Positions 8,788 to 17,137 of a stretch of 64,000 nt of DNA are shown here, in pieces. Made by a program: the position numbers and the translations under genes. The DNA is from JBCDBW01 sp039182965. Its GTDB lineage: Bacteria > Verrucomicrobiota > Verrucomicrobiia > Verrucomicrobiales > DEV007. Location of the stretch: positions 1 to 64,000 of the forward strand of contig JBCDBW010000005.1 in assembly GCA_039182965.1 (NCBI GenBank). Direction: 5' to 3'. The stretch's first letter is position 1, and every line of letters starts with the position of its first letter. The notes beneath the pieces were generated by a model. It was not told where the DNA came from. It did no database searches and saw only the letters and a program-made list of their open reading frames with translations.

Positions 8788-8914
8788 GCAAGCGGCAATC
8801 TGCAAGCAGGGATACTGGAGGGAGAGAACTTTCTTCACTCCAGCCCTTTCCCCGGGGAGAGGAAACTCTCGTGGCGGATTGGGAGTCTTTTTTGCAGAGG
8901 GGGTGGGGGGTGAG

Positions 8915-10630
8915 CTAGAGCCAATTCTTCGCGAGGGTGATTCGGGAGTGAGTCGGATCGGTCTGGAAATCGATTTGATCGAAGACCTCGTTGATGACGT
9001 GGCCGCCGAGGCCGCCGATTCGGGTATCGGGTGAAGGCTCGGTGATGAGTTTATGGAACTCCTCGTTTGAGATCCCACAGCCTCGGTGGTCGATGTTGAA
9101 AATGAGGGCATCATGCTCGGTTTTCACGCGACAAGTGACGGGGCCTTCTCCGCCGACGGCATCCGTGGGACAGGGATACGCGTGGCGCACGATGTTCGTG
9201 AGGACCTCATCGCAGCCGAGGATAATGAGGCCGGTTGTCTCGCTATCGAAGCCGGCGTATTGGGCCCATTCCTCAAAGAAGGCGCGGGCTTCGCTGATGT
9301 TGTTGGGGTTGCAGTTGAAGGCGAGATCGGTAGGGGGACGTGGTGAGAGATCGGAGGCCATAAGGAGAGTGGCATCGTCGAGGTAGGCGGGGCGGGGGCC
9401 CCCGAACTCACGCCATGCGCTGACCACTTGTTCGAGGGGAGAAATGGAGCCGTCGAGCATGGTGAGGTTTTCGAGTGTGGATTCGAAGGCTTCGTCTTCG
9501 AAGGCTTTTCCACTGTCTTCCTGGGTGAGTTCCAAGATGCCGTCGGAGTAGATGAGGAGTTGCTGGGCGGCGCCGAGGGGTGCTTTGGTGGTTTGGTAGG
9601 CGACGGAGGGCGCGATGCCGAGCGGGGGATTGGTGGGGGCGGTGACATCGCGCCAGGACAGTCCATCGAAGAACTTTGGATTGGGGAGGCCTGCGATGCA
9701 GAGGTGGGCGCGGCGGCGGGGGACGTGAAGGAGCACGCAATTGATGGCGATGAAGCGCCCGGCGGTCATAAAGCGGCAGAGTTTTTCATTGAGTTCGGTC
9801 ACCCATTGATCGAAGCCGATGGCGAGGCATCGTTGGGCGGTGGAAGCGATGAGGGTGGATGCGCGGGTCATATCGAGGGCGGCGGGAAGGCCTTTACCGG
9901 TCACATCACCAATGCCAAACAGGACGTGTTCTCCTGGATCGAGAACATGCCAGAAATAGAAATCGCCGCCGATTTCGCTGGCGGGTTCGTAGAACGCTTC
10001 GAGCATGAGGTTCTCGAACTGTGTTTTTGGTTCGGGTAGAAAGGATTGTTGGATTTCCCGGGCGAGATCAAGTTCCTGGCGGGCTTGGGCTTCGCGGATG
10101 GCGATCTTTTGGCTTTCGAGCCGGAGTAGGGTTACGGAAATAAGGCTTCCGAAGGTTTCGAAGATGTCCTGATCTTCAGCGTCGAAGTGGGGTGTGTTGT
10201 TTGGATTGATGGCCTGCATCACGCCGAGGCAACGATCGCCTTCGAGGAGGGGGATGGTGAGCATGGCGCGAGTCACTAGGCCTGATTTGTCGGAAGCGGG
10301 AGTGTAGTGGCGTGGGTCTTTCTGGGCATCCTCGATATTGATTGGTTCGCCGGTGGTGAAGACCTGTCCGGCGATGCCCTTGCCGTGGGGGACGATGACA
10401 GGGCCGCTTCTATTGATCTGGCGGGTGGAGCGGATGCGAAGATCGCCGTCGGTTCCTTCCACGCGGAGGAGAATCGAGCAGACCTCACAGTCCATGACAT
10501 CACGTGATGTGGAGAGGATGTCGTCGATGAGATCGTCGACGTTTTCGGTTGAACTGAGCCTGCGGGCCACGTCGATGAGAGCGGAGCGGCGCGTGCGGCG
10601 CAGCTCCTCCTGTTGGGTGAGGGGGGTCAC
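8915..10630 (-). CDS. GAF - PP2C (SpoIIE/RsbU) phosphatase - HATPase (RsbW-like) fusion
   Basis: One 571-residue protein carries three modules of a partner-switching pathway. Residues about 15-175 form a GAF sensor. A short helix (ARQELDLAREIQQSFLPEP) links it to a PP2C-type SpoIIE phosphatase at about 210-420, with the metal aspartates in GGDFYF and DVTGKGLPAAL. Residues about 430-571 form a GHKL ATPase with the N-box DEVLTNIVRHAY and G-box GGLGGHVINEV, the fold of anti-sigma serine kinases such as RsbW. Such proteins phosphorylate and dephosphorylate a STAS antagonist, and a STAS protein is the first gene of this operon. Translation starts at GTG 10630, overlapping the mlaD stop codon (GTGA), a sign of translational coupling. 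Confidence 0.9.
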   Translation of the reverse strand: MTPLTQQEELRRTRRSALIDVARRLSSTENVDDLIDDILSTSRDVMDCEVCSILLRVEGTDGDLRIRSTRQINRSGPVIVPHGKGIAGQVFTTGEPINIEDAQKDPRHYTPASDKSGLVTRAMLTIPLLEGDRCLGVMQAINPNNTPHFDAEDQDIFETFGSLISVTLLRLESQKIAIREAQARQELDLAREIQQSFLPEPKTQFENLMLEAFYEPASEIGGDFYFWHVLDPGEHVLFGIGDVTGKGLPAALDMTRASTLIASTAQRCLAIGFDQWVTELNEKLCRFMTAGRFIAINCVLLHVPRRRAHLCIAGLPNPKFFDGLSWRDVTAPTNPPLGIAPSVAYQTTKAPLGAAQQLLIYSDGILELTQEDSGKAFEDEAFESTLENLTMLDGSISPLEQVVSAWREFGGPRPAYLDDATLLMASDLSPRPPTDLAFNCNPNNISEARAFFEEWAQYAGFDSETTGLIILGCDEVLTNIVRHAYPCPTDAVGGEGPVTCRVKTEHDALIFNIDHRGCGISNEEFHKLITEPSPDTRIGGLGGHVINEVFDQIDFQTDPTHSRITLAKNWL

Positions 10631-11871
10631 TTTGGCGTGTAGCGTTTGTTGAAGAGTCCGCCGCGGAGTTGGTTTGTGGGCGGATTTGTGGGCGGCTGAT
10701 TGGTTTGCGGTAGCGCTTCGAAAGTTTCGTCAGGTGGTGGGAGCTGCAGACGGGAGTCCCCGGTGGGGTCGTTGCCTTCAATAATGACGGGATAGGGGCC
10801 TTCGTTGTCGCGGAGATAGTTGAGGATTTGTTCTTTCGTGGGGACTTCGTTTCGTTTGTTTCCGAAGATGAGGCGATTTGGTTTCTCTGCGAGAGTTCCG
10901 GTGACGTATTCACCCCAGACGATGAAGGCTTGGACTTCGAGGAGAACGGTATCGAGTTTTGTCATGGTCTCGTTGAGTCGTTCGCGCATCCCAGCTTCTC
11001 CTTCTTCGCCGGTGAGAATCATTTTCACCTCATCGGCGATCTCATTAAGTTTGACACGAAGGCCGGGCTCGCCGTCGGAACCCGCTAGCGTGGCATTGAG
11101 TTCTCCCGAGAAATCTTCGAGGTTTTCGAGGAGGGCGGCGGCCCGAACCTTGAGACCTTTTTCCGGATCGTCTTCCGGGCCGGAGACAAGCTCTTTGAGG
11201 TCGGCGGAGAGTGTTTGGAGATTATCGGTGATGGCATCGAGCTTTGTTTTGAGAGTTTCGTCGTCTTCCCCTGCACCTTGGAAGAGCACCTTGATGTCGT
11301 CGGTAATCACTTTGAGATTCGCGATCGTTTCGGAGAGGTTTTGGGCATCTTCTTCGGGTTTGAGGGATTCTGCGAAGGTTTTGAGGCTGGCGGAGATGGA
11401 GCCGATATCCGCGACGATCTCGGTTCCGTTGGGAATCATTGTTTCGATGAGAGAGGGCGGGGCACTTGAAAGGAGGCGGGCGTTGTCCTTAAGGGGGCCG
11501 CCTTTGTCATCGACCCGTTCGATGGCGATATATTTGGCCCCGAGCATGGAATCCGAGGTGATGTAGACCTTGATATGAGAAGGAATCGCGACTTTTTTGG
11601 TGATGGACAAGTGAAGGCGGACGATGGCGTCGGGTCGGATGCGGTCGTTGGGTGCGAGTTGTTGGAGTTTATCGACGACGCCGACTTTGTCGCCTGCGTA
11701 GAAAACGGGGGAGTGGGCAGTGATGCCGGCGACATTTGCGAAATCGGCGGTGAAGGTGAGCGTGGGATTTTTGAATGGGTTTCCGCTGATGGAAAAGACG
11801 AGCGCCCCGAGGAGGGCGGCGGCGCAAGCGATCACCGAGGTGGCGACGATGGCGTCTTGTTTATTCTTCAT
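10627..11871 (-). CDS. mlaD: MlaD-like MCE-domain protein
   Basis: This is the substrate-binding, periplasm-facing subunit of an Mla-type phospholipid transporter. A single N-terminal membrane helix (about 8-30) is followed by one MCE domain (about 38-115, with FANVAGITAHSPVFYAGDKVG). A long helical and coiled-coil stretch (about 140-310) contains repeated small domains with E/D-rich phrases, and the tail (about 350-414) is proline-rich. At 414 residues it is much longer than E. coli MlaD (183) and resembles the longer MCE proteins that span further across the periplasm. It follows mlaF (32-bp gap) and overlaps the phosphatase gene. No MlaA or MlaC is encoded nearby. Confidence 0.88.
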   Translation of the reverse strand: MKNKQDAIVATSVIACAAALLGALVFSISGNPFKNPTLTFTADFANVAGITAHSPVFYAGDKVGVVDKLQQLAPNDRIRPDAIVRLHLSITKKVAIPSHIKVYITSDSMLGAKYIAIERVDDKGGPLKDNARLLSSAPPSLIETMIPNGTEIVADIGSISASLKTFAESLKPEEDAQNLSETIANLKVITDDIKVLFQGAGEDDETLKTKLDAITDNLQTLSADLKELVSGPEDDPEKGLKVRAAALLENLEDFSGELNATLAGSDGEPGLRVKLNEIADEVKMILTGEEGEAGMRERLNETMTKLDTVLLEVQAFIVWGEYVTGTLAEKPNRLIFGNKRNEVPTKEQILNYLRDNEGPYPVIIEGNDPTGDSRLQLPPPDETFEALPQTNQPPTNPPTNQLRGGLFNKRYTPK

Positions 11872-11903
11872 TAGGGCCTTCGGGACAGGATGGGGCCAAG
11901 TGA

Positions 11904-12734
11904 TTAGTTTGCAAGGAGCATGTCGGAGTAGTTGTCGCCTTTCGAGCGATAAGGGATGGGTCCCTCGGAAGTGCCTTGGATGAACTGCTGGACCATGGGA
12001 TCTGCGCTCTTTTTTACCTCTTCGGGTGATCCCGCGATCACGATCTGGCCTTGTCGATCGCCGGTGCCGAGCATGATGATGCGGGTGGCGATGCGGAAGA
12101 TGCTGGCCATATCGTGAGTGACTACGACCACAGTGGCGCCGATTTTCTGGGTGAGTTTTTGTGTGAGTTCATCAATGACTGCGGTCATGACGGGGTCGAG
12201 TCCGGCGGTGGGTTCGTCGCTAAAGATGAGCGGGGGGTCGAGCACGAGTGCGCGCGCGAGAGCAACGCGTTTTTTCATACCGCCGCTGATTTCGGATGGC
12301 TTTTTATCGCCGTGCCCTGTGAGTCCGACTTGTTCGAGTTTCATTTTTACGACGAGTTCGATGAGGCCGGGATCGAGTTTGGCGTGTTCGACGAGGGGGA
12401 GGGCGACGTTCTCGGCGACGGTAAGCGATTGGAGGAGGGCGCCGGATTGGAAGAGCATGCCGAACTGGCGCCGGATATCCTGCACTTCGCTTGGGGAAGC
12501 ATTTGTCAGCTCCTGACCGAGGATTTTAATTGATCCGGACGTGGGAATTTCCGCGCCGATGAGGTGTCGGAGGAGGGTGCTTTTCCCGCAACCGCTTCCG
12601 CCCATGATCACAAATGTATCGCCGGGGTAGACTTTGAAGCTGAGGCCGTTGAGGACGGTTTGGGAGCCGAACTTGCGGACGAGGGATTCCACCTCGATGA
12701 TGGGATTGGCGTTGGATGCGGAAGGTGGAGGCAT
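11904..12734 (-). CDS. mlaF: MlaF-like ABC transporter ATPase
   Basis: This 276-residue ATPase powers the MlaFEDB-type lipid transporter at the inner membrane. It contains Walker A GGSGCGKSTLL, the Q-loop (FGMLFQSGALL), an ABC signature in the Mla form (ISGGMKKRVALARAL), Walker B LIFSDEPTAGLDP and the H-loop VVVTHD. The phrase MLFQSGALLQSLTVAENV is diagnostic of the MlaF/MKL group. ATG 12734 was chosen because the upstream extension of the frame overlaps mlaE and is low complexity. The gap to mlaE is 52 bp. Confidence 0.93.
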   Translation of the reverse strand: MPPPSASNANPIIEVESLVRKFGSQTVLNGLSFKVYPGDTFVIMGGSGCGKSTLLRHLIGAEIPTSGSIKILGQELTNASPSEVQDIRRQFGMLFQSGALLQSLTVAENVALPLVEHAKLDPGLIELVVKMKLEQVGLTGHGDKKPSEISGGMKKRVALARALVLDPPLIFSDEPTAGLDPVMTAVIDELTQKLTQKIGATVVVVTHDMASIFRIATRIIMLGTGDRQGQIVIAGSPEEVKKSADPMVQQFIQGTSEGPIPYRSKGDNYSDMLLAN

Positions 12735-12786
12735 GTTTTGGTTCTCTTCGGGCACGATGCGACGGCTTGTAGGTGGTGGGGACGAA

Positions 12787-13533
12787 TTAGAAGTAGAAGA
12801 TGGCGGTGACGAAGGCGTTCGCGATAAAGACGGCGAAGAGGGAGAGCACGACGGAGCGTGTCGTGGCGAGGCCGACACCCTCGGCGCCTCCGCGCACATT
12901 CATGCCGGTGTGGCATGAGATGGTGACGATAAGGAAACCGAAGACGAGGGATTTGCTGATGGAGATCGCGACATCGCGCGGCTTGATGTATTCGAGCGCG
13001 TGGGAGATGTAGTAGGACGTACTCATATTGAGGTTGAAATAGGTGATGAGCCAACCACCGAACATTCCCACGTAGATGCCAAAGACGGTGAGGACTGGCA
13101 TCATAAGGATCAGCGCAAGGAATCGGGGGAGGATGAGGTAGGACATCGGGGGGACGGCCATGACCTCGAGGGCATCGATTTCTTCAGAGACTTTCATCGT
13201 GCCGAGTTCGGCGGTTACGGCGGAGCCGCTTCGACCGATGACGATGATCGCGACGATGAGGGGGGCGAGTTCTCGGACGAGGCTTGAGGCTACGAGGCCG
13301 GGGACATACTGCGAGGCACCGAGGCTTTGCAGTTGGGTGGCGGACTGCATGGCGAGGACGAGTCCGATGGTGAGAGTGGTGAGGGCGGCCATGGGGACGG
13401 CGTGAACGCCGATGCGGACCATTTGGGAGAAAATCTGCGAGAAGCGATACGTTTTGCCCTGGAAGGGGGCGATGAAGAGCCAGTATACGGTGCCGGCGCA
13501 GAGCAGGGCGTAACCTCCGAATCCTTTAGTCAT
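12787..13533 (-). CDS. mlaE: MlaE-like ABC transporter permease
   Basis: This 248-residue permease of the MlaE/YrbE family forms the membrane channel of the lipid transporter. Five or six membrane segments are visible. It carries the family motifs VRELAPLIVAIIVIGRSGSAVTAELGTMKVSEEIDAL and MAVPPMSYLILPR, the conserved coupling helix (EExDAL). The C-terminus (GMNVRGGAEGVGLATTRSVV) is also canonical. It lies between the STAS gene (44-bp gap) and mlaF. Confidence 0.94.
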   Translation of the reverse strand: MTKGFGGYALLCAGTVYWLFIAPFQGKTYRFSQIFSQMVRIGVHAVPMAALTTLTIGLVLAMQSATQLQSLGASQYVPGLVASSLVRELAPLIVAIIVIGRSGSAVTAELGTMKVSEEIDALEVMAVPPMSYLILPRFLALILMMPVLTVFGIYVGMFGGWLITYFNLNMSTSYYISHALEYIKPRDVAISISKSLVFGFLIVTISCHTGMNVRGGAEGVGLATTRSVVLSLFAVFIANAFVTAIFYF

Positions 13534-13577
13534 GTTTTGGCTTCTCGAGAGGCAAAGGGACGGGGGGGGTTGGAGTT

Positions 13578-13922
13578 TCAGGGGGCGGTTTCGAGAGACT
13601 GCCTGGCTTCGTCAATGGAAGAGAAGTGTTTTATGAATTCGCCAAGGCGTACGATATTGAAGGACGCTTCGACCCGATCTTTGAGGCCAGCGATTGCGAA
13701 GGCGCCGCCTTTTTTGATCGTGTGCTGGTAGTATTCGACAATGACAGCCCAGACGGGCGTATTGACGAAAGTGACATCTGAGAAATCGACGATCAGCTTC
13801 GGGGTGCCCTTTTTCATTTGGGCCCGCATTTTTTCCTGGAAGAGAGGGACGGCGGTGAGGTCGGCTTCGCCGGCGAGGGTCATGATTGTGAGGTCATTGT
13901 CCTCTGATTCGTCAATCGTCAT
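13578..13922 (-). CDS. STAS-domain protein (MlaB-like / anti-sigma antagonist)
   Basis: This is a 114-residue stand-alone STAS domain and the first gene of the Mla operon. Two roles are known for such proteins: MlaB, a structural subunit bound to the MlaF ATPase, and RsbV/SpoIIAA, the phosphorylatable antagonist in partner switching. The usual switch loop (D-S-T/S-G) is here VTFVNTPVWAVIV, so the normal serine position is Asn54 followed by Thr55; Thr55 is the only obvious phospho-acceptor. The operon contains both possible partners: the MlaF ATPase and a kinase/phosphatase fusion. Whether it serves one or both is open. Confidence 0.85.
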   Translation of the reverse strand: MTIDESEDNDLTIMTLAGEADLTAVPLFQEKMRAQMKKGTPKLIVDFSDVTFVNTPVWAVIVEYYQHTIKKGGAFAIAGLKDRVEASFNIVRLGEFIKHFSSIDEARQSLETAP

Positions 13923-14069
13923 GGATGAAAGTAATTGGTATGAGGGGAGGGGCGTGAGGACAAGGATATTCGGAGGGAGGAGGTATCATGCGACCAGACC
14001 CTTGAGGTAAGTGATCGCGGTGGGACGCGGAGGGGGCCCTGCGTGGCCGGGTTTGACCGGTGCTTCCAA

Positions 14070-15443
14070 CTAGAGTTTGGTGATAAAGATGGGGAGGTCG
14101 AGATCGAGGGGGAGTTGGTCGATCATTTGGACGCGTTCGAGTGCGGGGTAGGACGAAATGGGCACTACTGTGAGATAGTAGGTTTTGCCGGTCTTAAAGC
14201 TGGCGGGGAAGGTCGGCTTCCGATTCATCATGATCATGTGGGCGACGCGGATTGTCTTGTAGGGATAGCTGCCTTTCTGGACGTCGAGGACTTGGTATTC
14301 GTAGACGGCGAACGCGTTGTTATACGTCACCTCGTTGGGATGCTCGATGGTCGACTTTTTGCCAAGGCGTAATTTGAGTTCCACTTCACCCCATTTTCCG
14401 GCTGCGTGGGGATTGGCACTGGTTGGGGAGGAAGCCTTTCTTGGAGGGGGAGACTCGATAACTTCGGGCTTCTGGGCTACCGGCTGGGTCGATGGGCGAG
14501 GTTGGAGGGGGGCTCCGGAGGGTGTGCCGTGAGAAGAAGCGGCCTGGGCGGCAGCCGCTGCTTCGGCGGCCTCTCGTTCTTTTTTCTTACGTGAGCTGAA
14601 GAAGAAAAAGCCGCGCTTTTTCTTTGGAGGTTCGGCGGCGGGGGGGGGCTCATTTTGGATGTGCCGGAGTGATTCGGGCATGGACTGAGTGGAGGCAAGG
14701 AGAGGACCGCGATGTTTGCCGGCGGAAGCGTAGTTGGTGAAATCCATGGCGACTTTTTCGGCCCAGGCAGCGGCTTCGGTAGGTCCGTAGTGAATGCCGT
14801 CGGTTTGCGGATAAGGATCGGTGAAGTGGGTGACGCGTCCGCTTTCGAAGACCATGCCACCGTGGCGATGGACATTGGACTTCATGATGGAGAGGAGTTG
14901 GTTCTGAAGTTCTTTTGGGTAGCGTTGTTCGTGAGAATGAGGCGGGGCAATCCAATAAATTTCCGCTCCTGATTGGCGGATCGCGCGGCACATATCGTCG
15001 ATGAGTCCGCTGACTTCGCTTACGTTTTCAGAGGGGCTGCGGCGTTTTGATCGGAGGGCGGAGTAAAGATTGATCCCGGTTTGAACCACGACGATACTGG
15101 GGCGGTAGGTTTGGAGGAGCGTTTCGATCTTAGGGACGGCGGGAGTGTATCGGAGACGGCGTTCCTGGCTGGGAGTTTTCTCCCAGTGACCGATATTGGA
15201 GGAGATGGGAGCGAATTTACTGAGCCAGTAGTAGGGGCTGCCGCCGCCGGTGACGAAGGTGTAGACCTCGAAATTGGATTCGCGCATGCGTTGGTCGAAG
15301 GTGCGGCCGAAAGACCCCATGGAGAGGGAATCGCCGAGGTAAAGCACACGCGGAGCCGCAGCCGGAGCCTGTGTGGACAGGACACAGAGTATGCAGAGCG
15401 ACGCGCTGACGGACGCGAGTCGTCGATGGTTGAGGAGAAACAT
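14070..15443 (-). CDS. Secreted SGNH-family hydrolase with basic linker and C-terminal domain
   Basis: This 457-residue protein has a signal peptide (1-29) and an SGNH hydrolase domain with block I VLYLGDSLSMGS (catalytic Ser) and block V TDGIHYG (catalytic Asp/His pair). The pattern resembles the DUF459 group of esterase-like proteins. After the catalytic domain come a strongly basic patch (KKKRG and RKKKERE, about residues 273-290), an Ala-rich coil, a Pro/Ser linker, and a separate beta-rich C-terminal domain (about 330-457). Possible substrates are acetylated glycans or peptidoglycan. ATG 15443 was chosen because it gives a clean signal peptide. Confidence 0.75.
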   Translation of the reverse strand: MFLLNHRRLASVSASLCILCVLSTQAPAAAPRVLYLGDSLSMGSFGRTFDQRMRESNFEVYTFVTGGGSPYYWLSKFAPISSNIGHWEKTPSQERRLRYTPAVPKIETLLQTYRPSIVVVQTGINLYSALRSKRRSPSENVSEVSGLIDDMCRAIRQSGAEIYWIAPPHSHEQRYPKELQNQLLSIMKSNVHRHGGMVFESGRVTHFTDPYPQTDGIHYGPTEAAAWAEKVAMDFTNYASAGKHRGPLLASTQSMPESLRHIQNEPPPAAEPPKKKRGFFFFSSRKKKEREAAEAAAAAQAASSHGTPSGAPLQPRPSTQPVAQKPEVIESPPPRKASSPTSANPHAAGKWGEVELKLRLGKKSTIEHPNEVTYNNAFAVYEYQVLDVQKGSYPYKTIRVAHMIMMNRKPTFPASFKTGKTYYLTVVPISSYPALERVQMIDQLPLDLDLPIFITKL

Positions 15444-15643
15444 CTTCGAGCTAACCGTGATAGCGCGGGACCAACGGAAATTCAAGCTATGAGTCACATA
15501 AATTTCGTTACTAAGTTCCACTTTTCCGGATAGTTATGGGAATTTAAACTCTGAACAAACCGGTGGTAAGCTGGGGATAAGCGGTGAGTGAGATGTGAGA
15601 TGGAGGCTCGACGCTGGGGGATGGGGAGCGAATACTTGGGGCC

Positions 15644-17134
15644 ATGAGTGATCGGGTGATTTTGGCGATGGACCAGGGGACGACGAGTTCCCGGGGGATC
15701 GTCTTTGACGAGAAAGGGCAAATGTTAGGGGTTTCGCAGGAGGAGTTTACACAACATTATCCGGAATCGGGCTGGGTGGAGCATGACGCCCAGGAGATAT
15801 GGGACACGCAGTTGCGAACGGCGTTGGGCGCCTTGGTGGACGCGGGCCGTGACGCGAGCACGGTCGCGGCGATTGGAATCACGAATCAGCGTGAGACCGC
15901 GGTTTTATGGGATCGTGAAACGGGGGGACCGGTGTGTCGTGCGATCGTGTGGCAGGATCGGCGGACGGCTGAGTTTTGTGATGCGTTAAAGAGTGAGGGT
16001 AAGGAAGCGTTGGTTTCGGAGAAAACGGGATTACGGCTTGATCCGTATTTTTCGGGGACGAAGGTTCGATGGATGTTGGATCATGTCGACGGCGTGCGTG
16101 AGCGCGCGGAGGCTGGTGAGTTAGCTTTTGGCACGATTGATTCGTGGCTCGTATGGAATTTGACTGGCGGGGCGCGTCATGTCACGGATGCGAGCAATGC
16201 GTCGCGGACCCTGTTGTATAACATTCATGAAGGGGACTGGGATGAGGAATTGCTGGGGATCCTGGACGTACCTCGTGCGCTCTTGCCTGAGGTTGTGGAC
16301 AGCAGCGGGGTTTGTGGTGAAGGCGTGGGAGCCCTGGCCGGGGTGCCGGTGGCGGGAATCGCGGGGGATCAGCAGGCGGCTTTGTTTGGGCAAGGTTGTT
16401 TTTCTCCGGGTCAGGCGAAGAACACCTATGGGACGGGTTGTTTCCTGATGCGGAACACGGGGAGTGAAGCGGTGGTATCGCGAAACAACCTTTTGACCAC
16501 GGTGGGGTGGCGACGGGGGGGAGAGACTACGTATGCTTTGGAAGGAAGCGTTTTTATCGGGGGAGCGGTGGTGCAGTGGTTGCGCGACGAGCTCAAGATT
16601 ATCGAGGATGCTCCGGCGGTGAATGAGCTGGCGGCGACGGTGGAAGACAGCGGTGGTGTTTATTTGGTGCCGGCTTTCGCCGGGTTGGGTGCGCCTTACT
16701 GGAATCCGCATGCGCGGGGTGCGCTGTTCGGGATCACTCGGGGGACGACGAGCGGGCATTTGGCGCGCGCAGCGTTGGAGTCGATCGGGCATCAGGTGAC
16801 GGATTTGCTTGAGTGTATGGCGAAGGATGCGGGTGCGGCGGCGACGGAGTTGCACGTGGACGGAGGAGCTTCCCGGAGTGACTTTCTTCTTCAGTTTCAG
16901 GCGGACCTGAGCCGATTGATTGTGCGCCGGCCGAAGACCGTGGAGACCACGGCTCTGGGCGCGGCTTATCTGGCAGGGTTGGGTGTGGGCTATTGGAAGG
17001 ATGAGGGTGAGATCACGGAGAACTGGGAGTTGGATGCGGCATTTGGGCCGGAGCGACCGGAGGTAGACGTTAAGAAATTGCGAGAAGGTTGGGCGAGGGC
17101 GGTCGCGGGATGCATTGGCTTTGCGGGCGGCTGA
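15644..17134 (+). CDS. glpK: Glycerol kinase
   Basis: This 496-residue FGGY-family kinase phosphorylates glycerol to sn-glycerol 3-phosphate with ATP. It contains MDQGTTSSRGIVFD (phosphate 1 loop), TNQRETAVLWDRETG, the substrate region WQDRRTAEFC, SNASRTLLYNIH, and the C-terminal ATP-binding GGASRSDFLLQFQADL. The sequence GWVEHDAQEIW near residue 46 is typical of GlpK rather than other FGGY kinases. No glpF or glpD is adjacent. It is divergent from the SGNH gene and ends 3 bp before the convergent oxidoreductase gene. Confidence 0.95.
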   Translation: MSDRVILAMDQGTTSSRGIVFDEKGQMLGVSQEEFTQHYPESGWVEHDAQEIWDTQLRTALGALVDAGRDASTVAAIGITNQRETAVLWDRETGGPVCRAIVWQDRRTAEFCDALKSEGKEALVSEKTGLRLDPYFSGTKVRWMLDHVDGVRERAEAGELAFGTIDSWLVWNLTGGARHVTDASNASRTLLYNIHEGDWDEELLGILDVPRALLPEVVDSSGVCGEGVGALAGVPVAGIAGDQQAALFGQGCFSPGQAKNTYGTGCFLMRNTGSEAVVSRNNLLTTVGWRRGGETTYALEGSVFIGGAVVQWLRDELKIIEDAPAVNELAATVEDSGGVYLVPAFAGLGAPYWNPHARGALFGITRGTTSGHLARAALESIGHQVTDLLECMAKDAGAAATELHVDGGASRSDFLLQFQADLSRLIVRRPKTVETTALGAAYLAGLGVGYWKDEGEITENWELDAAFGPERPEVDVKKLREGWARAVAGCIGFAGG

Positions 17135-17137
17135 GCC

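Noticed and set aside
8788..8914. Rho-independent terminator between convergent genes
   Set aside because: There are imperfect inverted repeats (CTGGAG...CTCCAG; TTTCCCCGGGGAGAGG) but no clean stem followed by a T-run. The CCCC/GGGG part resembles a common intergenic repeat, but I cannot prove it.
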